The position numbers and the translations under genes are program-made. Source: Thermodesulfobacteriota bacterium (lineage in GTDB: Bacteria; Desulfobacterota; RBG-13-43-22). From it: a stretch of DNA of 8,328 nt. The notes under the pieces are model-generated. The model saw only the letters and a program-made list of their open reading frames with translations, was not told where the DNA came from and did not search any database. Numbering within the stretch: the stretch's first letter is position 1; each line of letters starts with the position of its first letter. The stretch spans positions 1-8,328 of the forward strand of contig JALOOY010000047.1 in NCBI GenBank assembly GCA_025454185.1, given 5' to 3'. Shown piece after piece: positions 1 to 5,663 of the stretch.

Positions 1-679
1 CGGATACACCCGATCGTCTCGGGCCCACCCGGGTCACGGCTGCCGGGCTGATCAGCCCGGGGCGGATGCGCCTCGCCACCGCGGCCGTCTTTGCCCTGGC
101 CCTGCTGCCCGGTTTATATCTGGTCTGGCTGCGGGGCTGGCCGGTCCTGGCCCTGGGGATCGCCCTGGTCATCGCCGCGCTGGCTTACACGGGCGGCCCG
201 TTTCCTTACGGCTACCATGCCCTCGGAGAGGTCTTCGTTTTCCTGACTTTCGGAGTCGCCGCCGTCTGCGGCACCTATTATGTACAAGCCGGCACGCTTA
301 GCGCCACGATCGGCTGGGCCTCCGTGGCGCCGGGACTGCTGATTGTCAACATTCTGGTGGTCAACAATACCCGGATATCCCCACGGACACCCTGGCCAAC
401 AAACGGACCCTGGCCGTCGTGCTCGGCCGCAGGGCCATGTGGACCGAATACCGGCTCTGCCTGCTGGGGGCCTACTGCGTTCCCGGGGGGTTGTGGCTGG
501 CGGGGCAGGTCTCGCCGGGCGCGCTTCTGTGCTGGCTTTCCCTGCCCCGGGCCCTGGCCCTCTACCGCGAGTTTAAAGGGGCCGAGGGTCGGGCCCTGAA
601 CAAAACCCTGGGCGGTACGGCCCAACTGGTGCTGATTTATTCCGTCTTATTCGCGATGGGGGTGGTGTTTATTCGGTAG
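1..679 (+). pseudogene. menA: MenA-like 1,4-dihydroxy-2-naphthoate prenyltransferase, 5'-truncated by the window edge and frameshifted
   Basis: UbiA-superfamily integral membrane enzyme that attaches the polyprenyl tail to 1,4-dihydroxy-2-naphthoate, giving demethylmenaquinone. The reading frame is open from base 3, so the start lies outside the window. Before the first in-frame ATG (66) it already encodes DTPDRLGPTRVTAAGLIS, typical of the stretch just after the first Asp-rich motif of MenA. Next come several hydrophobic segments and the MenA-like GGPFPYGYHALGEVFVF and GTYYVQ. After VNNTR (360-374) the frame is lost. Reading from 374 in the next frame restores the second Asp motif, DIPTDTLANKRTLAVVLGRR, and continues to TAG at 677-679. 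Adding one G to the CCGG at 371-374 would join both halves. The left frame alone would stop at 599 after nonsense. Identity as MenA is fairly secure. Whether the lesion is a real mutation or an assembly or sequencing error cannot be told here. The gene converges on the ABC operon. Confidence 0.85.
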
Positions 680-681
680 AC

Positions 682-714
682 GCCGGGCAGAGGCGCCCGG
701 CCGGTTCGGCCGGG
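682..714. terminator. GC-rich alternative hairpins between convergent genes
   Basis: The 38-bp gap between the menA stop and the permease stop is almost entirely inverted repeat. Hairpin 1 pairs GCCGGGC (682-688) with GCCCGGC (695-701) across a 6-nt loop. Hairpin 2 pairs CCCGGCCG (696-703) with CGGCCGGG (707-714) across a 3-nt loop. They share 696-701, so only one can form at a time. Neither is followed by a T-run on either strand, so this is not a textbook intrinsic terminator. Its position between converging genes favours a bidirectional transcription stop or 3'-end stabiliser. Confidence 0.4.
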
Positions 715-717
715 AAC

Positions 718-1485
718 TTACTCTGTTTCCTGGATGAACCGCCAGGGACAGAGTCGGCGTTCCAGCCAATCGACCAGGAAGTACATCCCCAACCCCAGGA
801 TACTCATGGCCAGTACCCCGGCATACATGGCCGGATAGTCGAGCAGGGTGCTGCCCTGAAAGTAGATGTAATAGCCCAAGCCCCGGTTGGTGGCAAACAG
901 CTCGGCGATATACAGCACGGCCACAGCCGTGCCCACGCTTTGACGGAGGGCGGTGAGTATGGCCGGGAAACTGGCCGGCAGGTAAACGAACCAAAACAGC
1001 GCCCGACGGCCCGCGCCCAGGCTCCGCACGGACTGAAGCAGCTCCGGGCGCAGCCCGGCCGCCTGGTCGCGGACCAGCACCAGGACCTGAAAAAATAGAA
1101 TCAAAAAGATGATCACGATCTTGGCGGCATCGCCGATGCCGAAGAAGAGCAGGATGATCGGCACAAAAACGACCTTGGGGACGGGGTAGAGCAGGTAAAT
1201 CAGGGGAGAAAAGAAACGGTTGGCCCGCCGGGACTGCCCCAGCACCAATCCGGCGGGCGCTGCCGTCAGGACCGCCAGCGCCGTCCCGGCCACCACGCGC
1301 CACAAACTGGCCCCAAAATGGCCGGCCAGTTCTCCGCGTTTTAGATCCCGTGCCAGGACGAGCAGCACGGTGAACGGCGACGGCAGGATGGGGCGACTGA
1401 CCAGCCAGGCGGAAATCTGCCAGACGGTCAGGAGCAGCAACGAGGCCAGCAGCAAATCGCGGCGGCGGGTGGCGCTCATGGTCAT
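718..1485 (-). CDS. ABC transporter permease, SsuC/TauC/NrtB type
   Basis: Inner-membrane subunit of a binding-protein-dependent importer, 255 aa, a usual length for the SsuC/TauC group. Hydrophobic helices are visible at about residues 11-29, 62-83, 94-115, 122-138, 185-198 and 221-240. The cytoplasmic EAA-like loop that docks on the ATPase is at about 155-175 (LGAGRRALFWFVYLP, with the G and the final LP conserved). I place the start at the ATG at 1485-1483, whose bases overlap the ATPase TGA as ATGA, implying translational coupling. An ATG farther upstream (1533) would need a 52-nt overlap and an unlikely polar leader. A second ATG two codons later (1479) is also possible. It is the last gene of the operon, convergent with menA. 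The substrate cannot be read from the sequence; sulfonates, taurine, nitrate, thiamine precursors and others are all known for this family. Confidence 0.92.
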   Translation of the reverse strand: MTMSATRRRDLLLASLLLLTVWQISAWLVSRPILPSPFTVLLVLARDLKRGELAGHFGASLWRVVAGTALAVLTAAPAGLVLGQSRRANRFFSPLIYLLYPVPKVVFVPIILLFFGIGDAAKIVIIFLILFFQVLVLVRDQAAGLRPELLQSVRSLGAGRRALFWFVYLPASFPAILTALRQSVGTAVAVLYIAELFATNRGLGYYIYFQGSTLLDYPAMYAGVLAMSILGLGMYFLVDWLERRLCPWRFIQETE

Positions 1486-2255
1486 CGGGGACGCACCGGG
1501 ATCATTTCCAGACGCCGCCGCAGGTCTTGGCACAATCCGGCGTAGGCCCTGCTTTCCCGATAGGCCGGATTTCCGGCCCCGGGGTTGTCCACCAGATCGG
1601 CCAGGCGGTTGGGCGGTTCGTGGAGCAGTAGAATTTTTCGTCCCAGCAGCGCGGCTTCCTCCAGGGCATGGGTCACCAGCACCAGGGTCAAATTCTGCTC
1701 GGCGGCCAGTTCCATGGTCAACACCTGCAGGGCTTCCCGGGTGGGGGTGTCCAGGGAGGAGAAGGGTTCGTCCATCAGCAGCAGGTCGGGCTGCAGGAGC
1801 AGGGTGCGGGCAATGGCCGTGCGCTGGCGTTGTCCGCCGGAGAGCTGGGCGGGGTATTGGTCGGCCACGGGGACCAGTCCGAGACGGTCCAGCCAGAAGT
1901 CGACGGATCGGCCAGGCACCGGGTCCCGGGGCGCATGGATGCCGTCCGCCCCGTAAAAGCGGCGCACCTTCAGCCCCAGACCGGCATTCTGGCGAACCGT
2001 GGCCCAGGGCAGGAGTCCGTAATCCTGCAGGATCAACCCGGTTTGAGGCCGGGGCCGGAGCAAGGCCGCCCCGTCAATGCGGACCCTGCCGGACGAGGGC
2101 AGGAGCAGCCCGGCCAGCAGAGCCAGCAGCGTGCTCTTGCCGCAGCCCGAAGGCCCCAGCACGGCCCAGGTATCGCCGCGCTGCACCCGCCAGGAGAAAT
2201 CCTCAAAGACCGGACCGGGTGAATACTGGAAAGTGATCGCTTCGACGGCAATCAT
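1482..2255 (-). CDS. ABC transporter ATP-binding protein, SsuB/TauB/NrtD type
   Basis: Cytoplasmic ATPase that powers the importer, 257 aa. All nucleotide-binding elements are present in order: Walker A GPSGCGKST (34-42), Q-loop LQDYGLLPW (Q77), ABC signature LSGGQ (138-142), Walker B LLLMDE (158-163), D-loop SSLD (166-169) and the switch histidine in VTHALEEA (H196). The segment between Q-loop and signature carries a small polar insertion (about 99-117, FYGADGIHAPRDPVPG), slightly longer than I would expect. The gene lies 34 nt after the binding-protein stop, and its TGA overlaps the permease ATG. No strong Shine-Dalgarno is seen before ATG 2255. The sequence looks catalytically intact. Family and role are certain, substrate unknown. 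Confidence 0.95.
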   Translation of the reverse strand: MIAVEAITFQYSPGPVFEDFSWRVQRGDTWAVLGPSGCGKSTLLALLAGLLLPSSGRVRIDGAALLRPRPQTGLILQDYGLLPWATVRQNAGLGLKVRRFYGADGIHAPRDPVPGRSVDFWLDRLGLVPVADQYPAQLSGGQRQRTAIARTLLLQPDLLLMDEPFSSLDTPTREALQVLTMELAAEQNLTLVLVTHALEEAALLGRKILLLHEPPNRLADLVDNPGAGNPAYRESRAYAGLCQDLRRRLEMIPVRPR

Positions 2256-2289
2256 GATTTCGGGCCCACCGGCAGACCGCCGCGGAAGC

Positions 2290-3246
2290 CTAAGGCAAAA
2301 AGGCGGGATTGACCGAGTCTTTATAAGCCGGATCGACGGTCACCAGGCCTTTGGCTTTGGCCCAGGCCAGGACGTCGCTCCACTCGGCCTCGGTGGGGAC
2401 GCCGCCGGCGGGAAATTTCGGGATGGCATACGAACCGAGCAGGGGCGGGGGCACGATTTTTTTCTCGGCCAGCAGGCCGGCATATTTCGACGGGGTCCGG
2501 TTGATCCGCACGACGGCTTCCTCGATGGCTGCCAAAAAGGCCTTGACCGCCGCCGGCTGCCGGTCGATGATTTCCTTCCGGAAAGAGATGACGCTCGCCC
2601 CCAGCTTGGGAAGGGCGGTATCGTCCAGGATGATGCGGGCGCCCTGCTGGACGGCCAGGGCCGCCAGCGGATCGGGCAGGACTCCGGCTTTGAGCCTGCC
2701 CGAAGCCAGCAGGGTCAACCGATCCGGGATCTTGGGCACGGCCAGGTACTTGATATCTGCCGGAACCAGGCCGTTGGCCGTCAACAGACGGTCGGTCAGG
2801 TATTCGATGATGGTGCCTTGTGAAATTCCTATTTCGACGCCTTTCAAGTCTTGAACGCGGCGGATGGCGCTTGGCCCGGAAGCGAGAATGAAAAAGTGTC
2901 CCGCGCCTTTGGAGGCCATGAGCCCGTAACGCACGGCCTGCATCCGGACTTCGTTCCGATTGAAAAACATCACCGACAGCATTTCATTCAGCGTCCCGTC
3001 GGCTTGGCCGGCTTGCAGGAGTTGATCCCGCTCCGGGGCCGAGGCCACCGGGATCAGTTTGACGTCCAGACCGTGTCTGGCATACAGCCCCTCGGCCTCG
3101 GCCACGAACAGGGGCAGGGTGTCCACGACCGGGATGAGAGCCAGCCGCAGCAGGCCGGGTTTCGAAGGCGGCGGGGAGGGGAAGGCTGCCCCCCAGCCCC
3201 CGCCAATCAGGCCGAGCAGGACCACTGCAAAGAATGTACGTTTCAT
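2290..3246 (-). CDS. Periplasmic substrate-binding protein of the ABC importer (NMT1/SsuA/TauA-like)
   Basis: First gene of the minus-strand ABC operon, 318 aa. The N-terminus is a Sec signal peptide: MKRTF, a hydrophobic stretch to about residue 16, then small residues GGGWGAA with likely cleavage near 20-21. There is no lipobox cysteine, so it should be a soluble periplasmic protein. The mature part has the layout of the NMT1/THI5-like family: a first beta strand LRLALIPVVDTLPLFVAEAEG (about 33-53), the EGLYARHGLDVKLIPV segment (52-67), GQADG (80-84), VQDLKGVEIGIS in the hinge region and VLPDPLAALA in the second lobe. It captures the solute and delivers it to the permease. The ligand cannot be deduced. 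MqnA and MqnD of the futalosine menaquinone pathway share this fold, but the signal peptide and the following permease and ATPase genes make a transporter component far more likely. A near-consensus promoter lies upstream at 3291-3319. Confidence 0.9.
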   Translation of the reverse strand: MKRTFFAVVLLGLIGGGWGAAFPSPPPSKPGLLRLALIPVVDTLPLFVAEAEGLYARHGLDVKLIPVASAPERDQLLQAGQADGTLNEMLSVMFFNRNEVRMQAVRYGLMASKGAGHFFILASGPSAIRRVQDLKGVEIGISQGTIIEYLTDRLLTANGLVPADIKYLAVPKIPDRLTLLASGRLKAGVLPDPLAALAVQQGARIILDDTALPKLGASVISFRKEIIDRQPAAVKAFLAAIEEAVVRINRTPSKYAGLLAEKKIVPPPLLGSYAIPKFPAGGVPTEAEWSDVLAWAKAKGLVTVDPAYKDSVNPAFLP

Positions 3247-3290
3247 GGATGGATTTTCACTCTATACAGATTTCCTTATGGTTTAGAATA

Positions 3291-3319
3291 GTTATAAAAT
3301 AAGACCCTTGAAGGGTCAA
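3291..3319 (-). promoter_or_regulatory. Sigma70-like promoter of the ABC importer operon
   Basis: Read on the minus strand, TTGACC (3319-3314) is followed after exactly 17 nt by TATAAC (3296-3291). Each hexamer matches the sigma70 consensus at five of six positions. The expected transcription start is near 3284, giving a leader of about 38 nt before ATG 3246. No good Shine-Dalgarno is visible in that leader. The local sequence is much more AT-rich than the flanking genes. Confidence 0.65.
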
Positions 3320-3321
3320 GG
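3303..3321. repeat. Overlapping perfect inverted repeats on the ABC-operon promoter (operator candidate)
   Basis: GACCCTT-G-AAGGGTC (3303-3317) is a perfect 15-bp palindrome with a one-base centre. A second perfect repeat, CCTTGA (3306-3311) with TCAAGG (3316-3321), overlaps it. The one-base centre of the first suits a dimeric protein site rather than an RNA hairpin. It covers the promoter spacer and the inner part of the -35 box, where a repressor would block RNA polymerase. The second could form a 6-bp RNA hairpin with an AGGG loop. No regulator gene is visible in the window. Confidence 0.5.
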
Positions 3322-3340
3322 TGAAAAAATAAGGATATCA

Positions 3341-3369
3341 TTGATTATTCGATTAAATTTTTCTAATAT
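3341..3369 (+). promoter_or_regulatory. Possible weak promoter for the rightward glycosyltransferase gene
   Basis: TTGATT (3341-3346) and TAATAT (3364-3369) are 17 nt apart, each matching the sigma70 consensus at four of six positions. A start 7 nt past the -10 would fall at about 3376, on the GTG start codon itself, implying a leaderless transcript. The region is so AT-rich that chance matches are likely. Another start farther upstream in the 129-bp divergent spacer is equally possible. Confidence 0.25.
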
Positions 3370-3375
3370 GCCTTC

Positions 3376-4149
3376 GTGCTCTCCGTAACCATCATCACCC
3401 TCAACGAGGAACAAAACATCCGGGACTGCCTGGAGAGCGTCGGCTTTGCCGACGAAATCATTCTGGTGGATTCGGGCAGCCGGGACCGGACCCTGGAGAT
3501 CGCCGGGGAATTTCCGGTCCAGATTTATAATGAACCCTGGCAGGGGTTTTCCGGGACCAAGAACAGCGCCCAGGAAAAGGCCCGTGGTGACTGGATCCTG
3601 AACATCGACGCCGATGAGCGGGTCTCTCCGGATCTTCGTGCGGAGATACAGCACCTGCTCAAGGAGGGGACCGATTACGCCGGCTTCAATATTCCCCGAA
3701 GAAACTATTTCTGCGGCCAGTGGATCCGTCATGGCGGCTGGTACCCCAATTACCAGCTCCGCCTGTACCGGAAGGAGGCCGGGCGGTTCGCCTCCCGGGA
3801 GGTTCATGAACAGGTTGAGGTTAATGGACGAATAGAAAGTTTGATCAACAACTTGGAGCATTATACCTATCGGTCGATTTCCGATTACCTGAAGCGCATG
3901 GACCGCTACGCGGACCTTTCAGCCCGGCAATACCTGAAAGAGGGGCGCCGCATCGGCTGGCCGGCTATCATGGTCAGATCCTGGTTCACCTTTTTCCAGA
4001 TGTGGGTGTTGAAAAGAGGTTTCCTGGACGGGGGCTACGGCCTGCTGCTGGCCGGGCTTTACAGCCAGTATACCTTTGTCAAGTATGCTAAACTGAAGGA
4101 AATGGAAAAAAACGACCTATTAAACCAGAACGGAGAAAAAAATGGGTAA
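3376..4149 (+). CDS. Family 2 glycosyltransferase, WaaE/KdtX-like LPS core sugar transferase
   Basis: Predicted cytoplasmic, membrane-associated transferase of 257 aa that adds a sugar, typically glucose in characterised WaaE proteins, to the inner LPS core. The GT2 fold is clear: SVTIITLNEEQNI (3-15), EIILVDSGSRDRT (27-39) and the metal/nucleotide-sugar motif NIDADERV (DAD at 78-80). Then come the WaaE/KdtX-type segments FNIPRRNYFCGQWIRHGGWYP (104-124, in part) and RFASREVHEQV (137-147). A hydrophobic C-terminal part (about 195-236) probably lies on the membrane. Length is normal for the family. The start is GTG 3376, the only start-type codon after the in-frame TAA at 3364-3366. It has no Shine-Dalgarno. 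An ATG at 3368 lies just upstream in another frame and would fuse perfectly if one base were missing here. The 3' end overlaps the next gene by 8 nt. Confidence 0.88.
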   Translation: MLSVTIITLNEEQNIRDCLESVGFADEIILVDSGSRDRTLEIAGEFPVQIYNEPWQGFSGTKNSAQEKARGDWILNIDADERVSPDLRAEIQHLLKEGTDYAGFNIPRRNYFCGQWIRHGGWYPNYQLRLYRKEAGRFASREVHEQVEVNGRIESLINNLEHYTYRSISDYLKRMDRYADLSARQYLKEGRRIGWPAIMVRSWFTFFQMWVLKRGFLDGGYGLLLAGLYSQYTFVKYAKLKEMEKNDLLNQNGEKNG

Positions 4150-4762
4150 GATGAATAATTTTCTCATTTATATTGCCCTGCTGACCATGGCTCTATTGGG
4201 CTCCGGTCCAAACCCGGCCTGGTCGATCGACAGCTCAAAGCTTCCTCCCGCGAGTTATGATCGGGTCAGGAATTTGGAAATCCAGAAAATGGACAAATCC
4301 AAGCTCCCCGGATCGGGGTGCATCCCCAGGACCTGCGAGGAAGCGGGGGCCTATTGCGGTCAGATCAGCGACGGCTGCGGGAAGGTGCTCGACTGCGGTA
4401 TCGCCAAACAAGCCTCGGCAACCGTCGATCTGCCTCAGTATACCGGGGTCTGCCCCAAGACCTTCAAATTCACGGGCACGATCACGACCCATAAAAAGGG
4501 CAAGGTCTGTTATTCTTTTTACAACAATTATAGTTTCGACGCCCATTCGGCTGCCGGCGGGAAAAGCGGAGAACTGTTTTTTGACGGACCGGGAACGAAA
4601 CAAGTCTTTTACGAGTGGGCGGTCCCGATCAAACTCCCTCCCGCGTATCACTATGTCCTGTTCAGCGCTTCCGGAGCCCCCGAGGTCAAGGTGCCTTTTC
4701 AAATGAAGTGCACTCAAGTTTTCAAACCGGGCGGCGGAACCACATTGGACCCTAAGCAGTAA
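4142..4762 (+). CDS. Secreted cysteine-rich protein of unknown function
   Basis: I do not recognise a named family for the whole 206-aa protein. The start at ATG 4142 has a good Shine-Dalgarno (GGAG at 4132-4135, 6 nt away) and overlaps the glycosyltransferase stop by 8 nt, so the two are probably translationally coupled. Residues 1-28 form a Sec signal peptide with likely cleavage after AWS. The mature protein begins with a polar linker, then a compact cysteine motif at 60-86: C-X4-C-X6-C-X6-C-X5-C-G containing SDGCGKVLDCG. I recall similar CG/DGCG/CG motifs as recurrent modules in deltaproteobacterial secreted proteins. The usual sixth cysteine (CGxC) is replaced by alanine at 88. Three more cysteines (104, 123, 190) bring the total to eight, enough for four disulfides. 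The C-terminal half (about 95-195) looks like a beta-rich domain rich in aromatic residues. A periplasmic or surface location is likely. Confidence 0.8.
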   Translation: MGKMNNFLIYIALLTMALLGSGPNPAWSIDSSKLPPASYDRVRNLEIQKMDKSKLPGSGCIPRTCEEAGAYCGQISDGCGKVLDCGIAKQASATVDLPQYTGVCPKTFKFTGTITTHKKGKVCYSFYNNYSFDAHSAAGGKSGELFFDGPGTKQVFYEWAVPIKLPPAYHYVLFSASGAPEVKVPFQMKCTQVFKPGGGTTLDPKQ

Positions 4763-4810
4763 GACCTCGCCTTGCTTGGAGAGGGGGCTCTGGTTTGCAC
4801 CCGGCGAAAA

Positions 4811-4841
4811 AAATGGCCAGGGCCCCATCTTGGCTATTTTT
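4811..4841 (+). terminator. Probable intrinsic terminator after the cysteine-rich protein gene
   Basis: The stem GCCAGGG (4816-4822) pairs with TCTTGGC (4828-4834), including two G-U pairs, around a CCCCA loop. The A-run at 4807-4813 pairs with the T-run at 4837-4841, lengthening the stem and supplying a U-tract. It lies about 50 nt after the TAA of the preceding gene, where a terminator is expected. The wobble pairs make it only moderately strong. The symmetrical A/T flanks could let it act on both strands, but no minus-strand gene enters here. Confidence 0.5.
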
Positions 4842-4888
4842 CTGGTCTTCCACCGGGGGTGCTGGATATTACCTCGGATGCCCCTGAG

Positions 4889-4971
4889 CATTATGCATAT
4901 TATTGACAATCATAAATATATATGGCACAAATATAGCAATCGTTTATTGATTGTGTATACCGAAGAGGTAT
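4889..4971 (+). promoter_or_regulatory. AT-rich leader of the toxin-antitoxin pair with candidate operator repeats
   Basis: This strongly AT-rich stretch separates the terminator from the antitoxin gene and presumably contains its promoter. A perfect -35-type TTGACA occurs at 4903-4908, but no good -10 lies 15-19 nt beyond it. Inverted repeats present are TATGCATA (4892-4899), CAATC/GATTG (4937-4941 and 4949-4953, 7-nt gap) and ATACC/GGTAT (4957-4961 and 4967-4971, 5-nt loop). Ribbon-helix-helix antitoxins usually repress their own operon through short palindromes, so the first two are operator candidates. The third covers the AGAGG Shine-Dalgarno (4964-4968) and could hide it in RNA. Confidence 0.4.
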
Positions 4972-4975
4972 GGCC

Positions 4976-5233
4976 ATGAAAACAAGAAAGAAGACACCTT
5001 TTCAAATTTATCTGGAACCGGAGCAGGAAAAAATGATCGAACTGCTTTCCATCCAGACCAAAAAATCCAAAGCGGCCGTAATTCGACTATGTATCTCCAG
5101 GTTCATGGAAACCCTTCCTCTGGAGGAAGATCCGGCCTTGAACATTATCAACCTGGGGTCGTCGGGAATCGGGGACATTTCGGAAAAGCATGACGAATAC
5201 CTGATGCGTTTCGAGGGTCGAAAACCGCAATGA
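4976..5233 (+). CDS. Ribbon-helix-helix (CopG/VapB-like) antitoxin
   Basis: Small DNA-binding antitoxin of 85 aa, predicted to neutralise the PIN toxin encoded immediately downstream and to repress the operon. Residues 8-46 fit a ribbon-helix-helix fold: a beta strand PFQIYLEPEQ, a first helix around EKMIELLSIQTKK, the turn SKAAVIR, and a second helix to about METLP. The C-terminal tail, EDPALNIINLGSSGIGDIS then EKHDEYL (51-76), is the sort of linker seen in VapB-type proteins that wraps the cognate PIN toxin. I chose ATG 4976 over the in-frame ATG at 4970 because the AGAGG Shine-Dalgarno at 4964-4968 is 7 nt from 4976 but only 1 nt from 4970. Its TGA overlaps the toxin ATG as ATGA, typical of such pairs. 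Function is inferred from fold and gene pairing. Confidence 0.85.
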   Translation: MKTRKKTPFQIYLEPEQEKMIELLSIQTKKSKAAVIRLCISRFMETLPLEEDPALNIINLGSSGIGDISEKHDEYLMRFEGRKPQ

Positions 5234-5652
5234 CGGGAAAATCCGTTCTAGTCGATACCGGGGCCTGGTACGCGCTGGCCGATCAATCCGACAGACATAA
5301 CCGGGCAGCGGTGGCGACGTATCGGCAAATTTTCAAGGAATTTCAAAAACTAGTCGTTACCAATCTGATCGTCGCCGAAACCTACGCGCTCATTCGAAGA
5401 GGATTGGGGCATAAGGCGGCGATTGATTTCTTGAAAAATTTGGGGGCAAGTCCTCGGATCATTAGAGTTTTTTCAGATATCGACATCGAGGGCCAGGCCG
5501 AAGACCTACTGGACCGCCATCGGGATCAGGATTTCAGTTATACCGATGCCGTCAGTTTCTCCTGTATGAAGCGACTCCAAATCAAACGGGTGTTCACCTT
5601 CGACCGACACTTTGTAACGGCCGGATTTGAAGTTTTACCAGACATTAAGTAA
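5230..5652 (+). CDS. PIN-domain toxin, VapC-like ribonuclease
   Basis: Predicted metal-dependent ribonuclease of 140 aa, the toxin half of the pair. Characterised VapC toxins cut tRNA or rRNA. The four acidic residues expected of the PIN active site are all visible: D9 in VLVDTGAWYALAD, E50 in NLIVAETYALIRR, D106 in FSYTDAVSF and D125 in FTFDRHF. Length is normal for a single PIN domain, and it looks intact, so the toxin should be active if expressed. The ATG overlaps the antitoxin TGA by 4 nt (5230-5233), so translation is coupled. Its TAA is only 11 nt before the next glycosyltransferase gene with no terminator between, so read-through into the LPS genes is likely. The RNA target cannot be predicted from sequence. 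A non-toxic PIN nuclease is a less likely alternative given the antitoxin partner. Confidence 0.88.
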   Translation: MTGKSVLVDTGAWYALADQSDRHNRAAVATYRQIFKEFQKLVVTNLIVAETYALIRRGLGHKAAIDFLKNLGASPRIIRVFSDIDIEGQAEDLLDRHRDQDFSYTDAVSFSCMKRLQIKRVFTFDRHFVTAGFEVLPDIK

Positions 5653-5663
5653 TACCTTCCATA

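Noticed and set aside
366..380. Programmed ribosomal frameshift in menA
   Set aside because: The site AATACCCGGATATCC is not a slippery heptamer, and MenA is not known to need frameshifting. A simple indel explains the data.
1486..1533. Upstream ATG (1533) for the permease
   Set aside because: It would add 16 polar residues and overlap the ATPase gene by 52 nt; the ATGA overlap at 1485 is the normal coupled arrangement.
1220..2236. Long plus-strand open frame (338 codons) opposite the ABC genes
   Set aside because: It lies antisense to the ATPase and permease, which have complete family motifs. The translation is Arg/Pro/Gly-rich low-complexity sequence typical of the opposite strand of GC-rich genes.
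3316..3861. Minus-strand open frame of 181 codons opposite the WaaE-like gene
   Set aside because: It is antisense to a well-defined GT2 domain and would start inside it, with no ribosome-binding site or domain of its own.
4235..4909. Minus-strand open frame of 224 codons opposite the cysteine-rich protein gene
   Set aside because: The plus-strand frame has a signal peptide, a Shine-Dalgarno and a patterned cysteine motif; the minus-strand product shows none of these.
4903..4931. Full sigma70 promoter built on the perfect TTGACA before the antitoxin
   Set aside because: No acceptable -10 hexamer occurs 15-19 nt downstream, so only a -35-like match can be stated.
4763..5663. Insertion sequence or transposon carrying the toxin-antitoxin pair
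   Set aside because: I saw no transposase, terminal inverted repeats or target-site duplication around the pair; the AT-rich edges alone are not enough.
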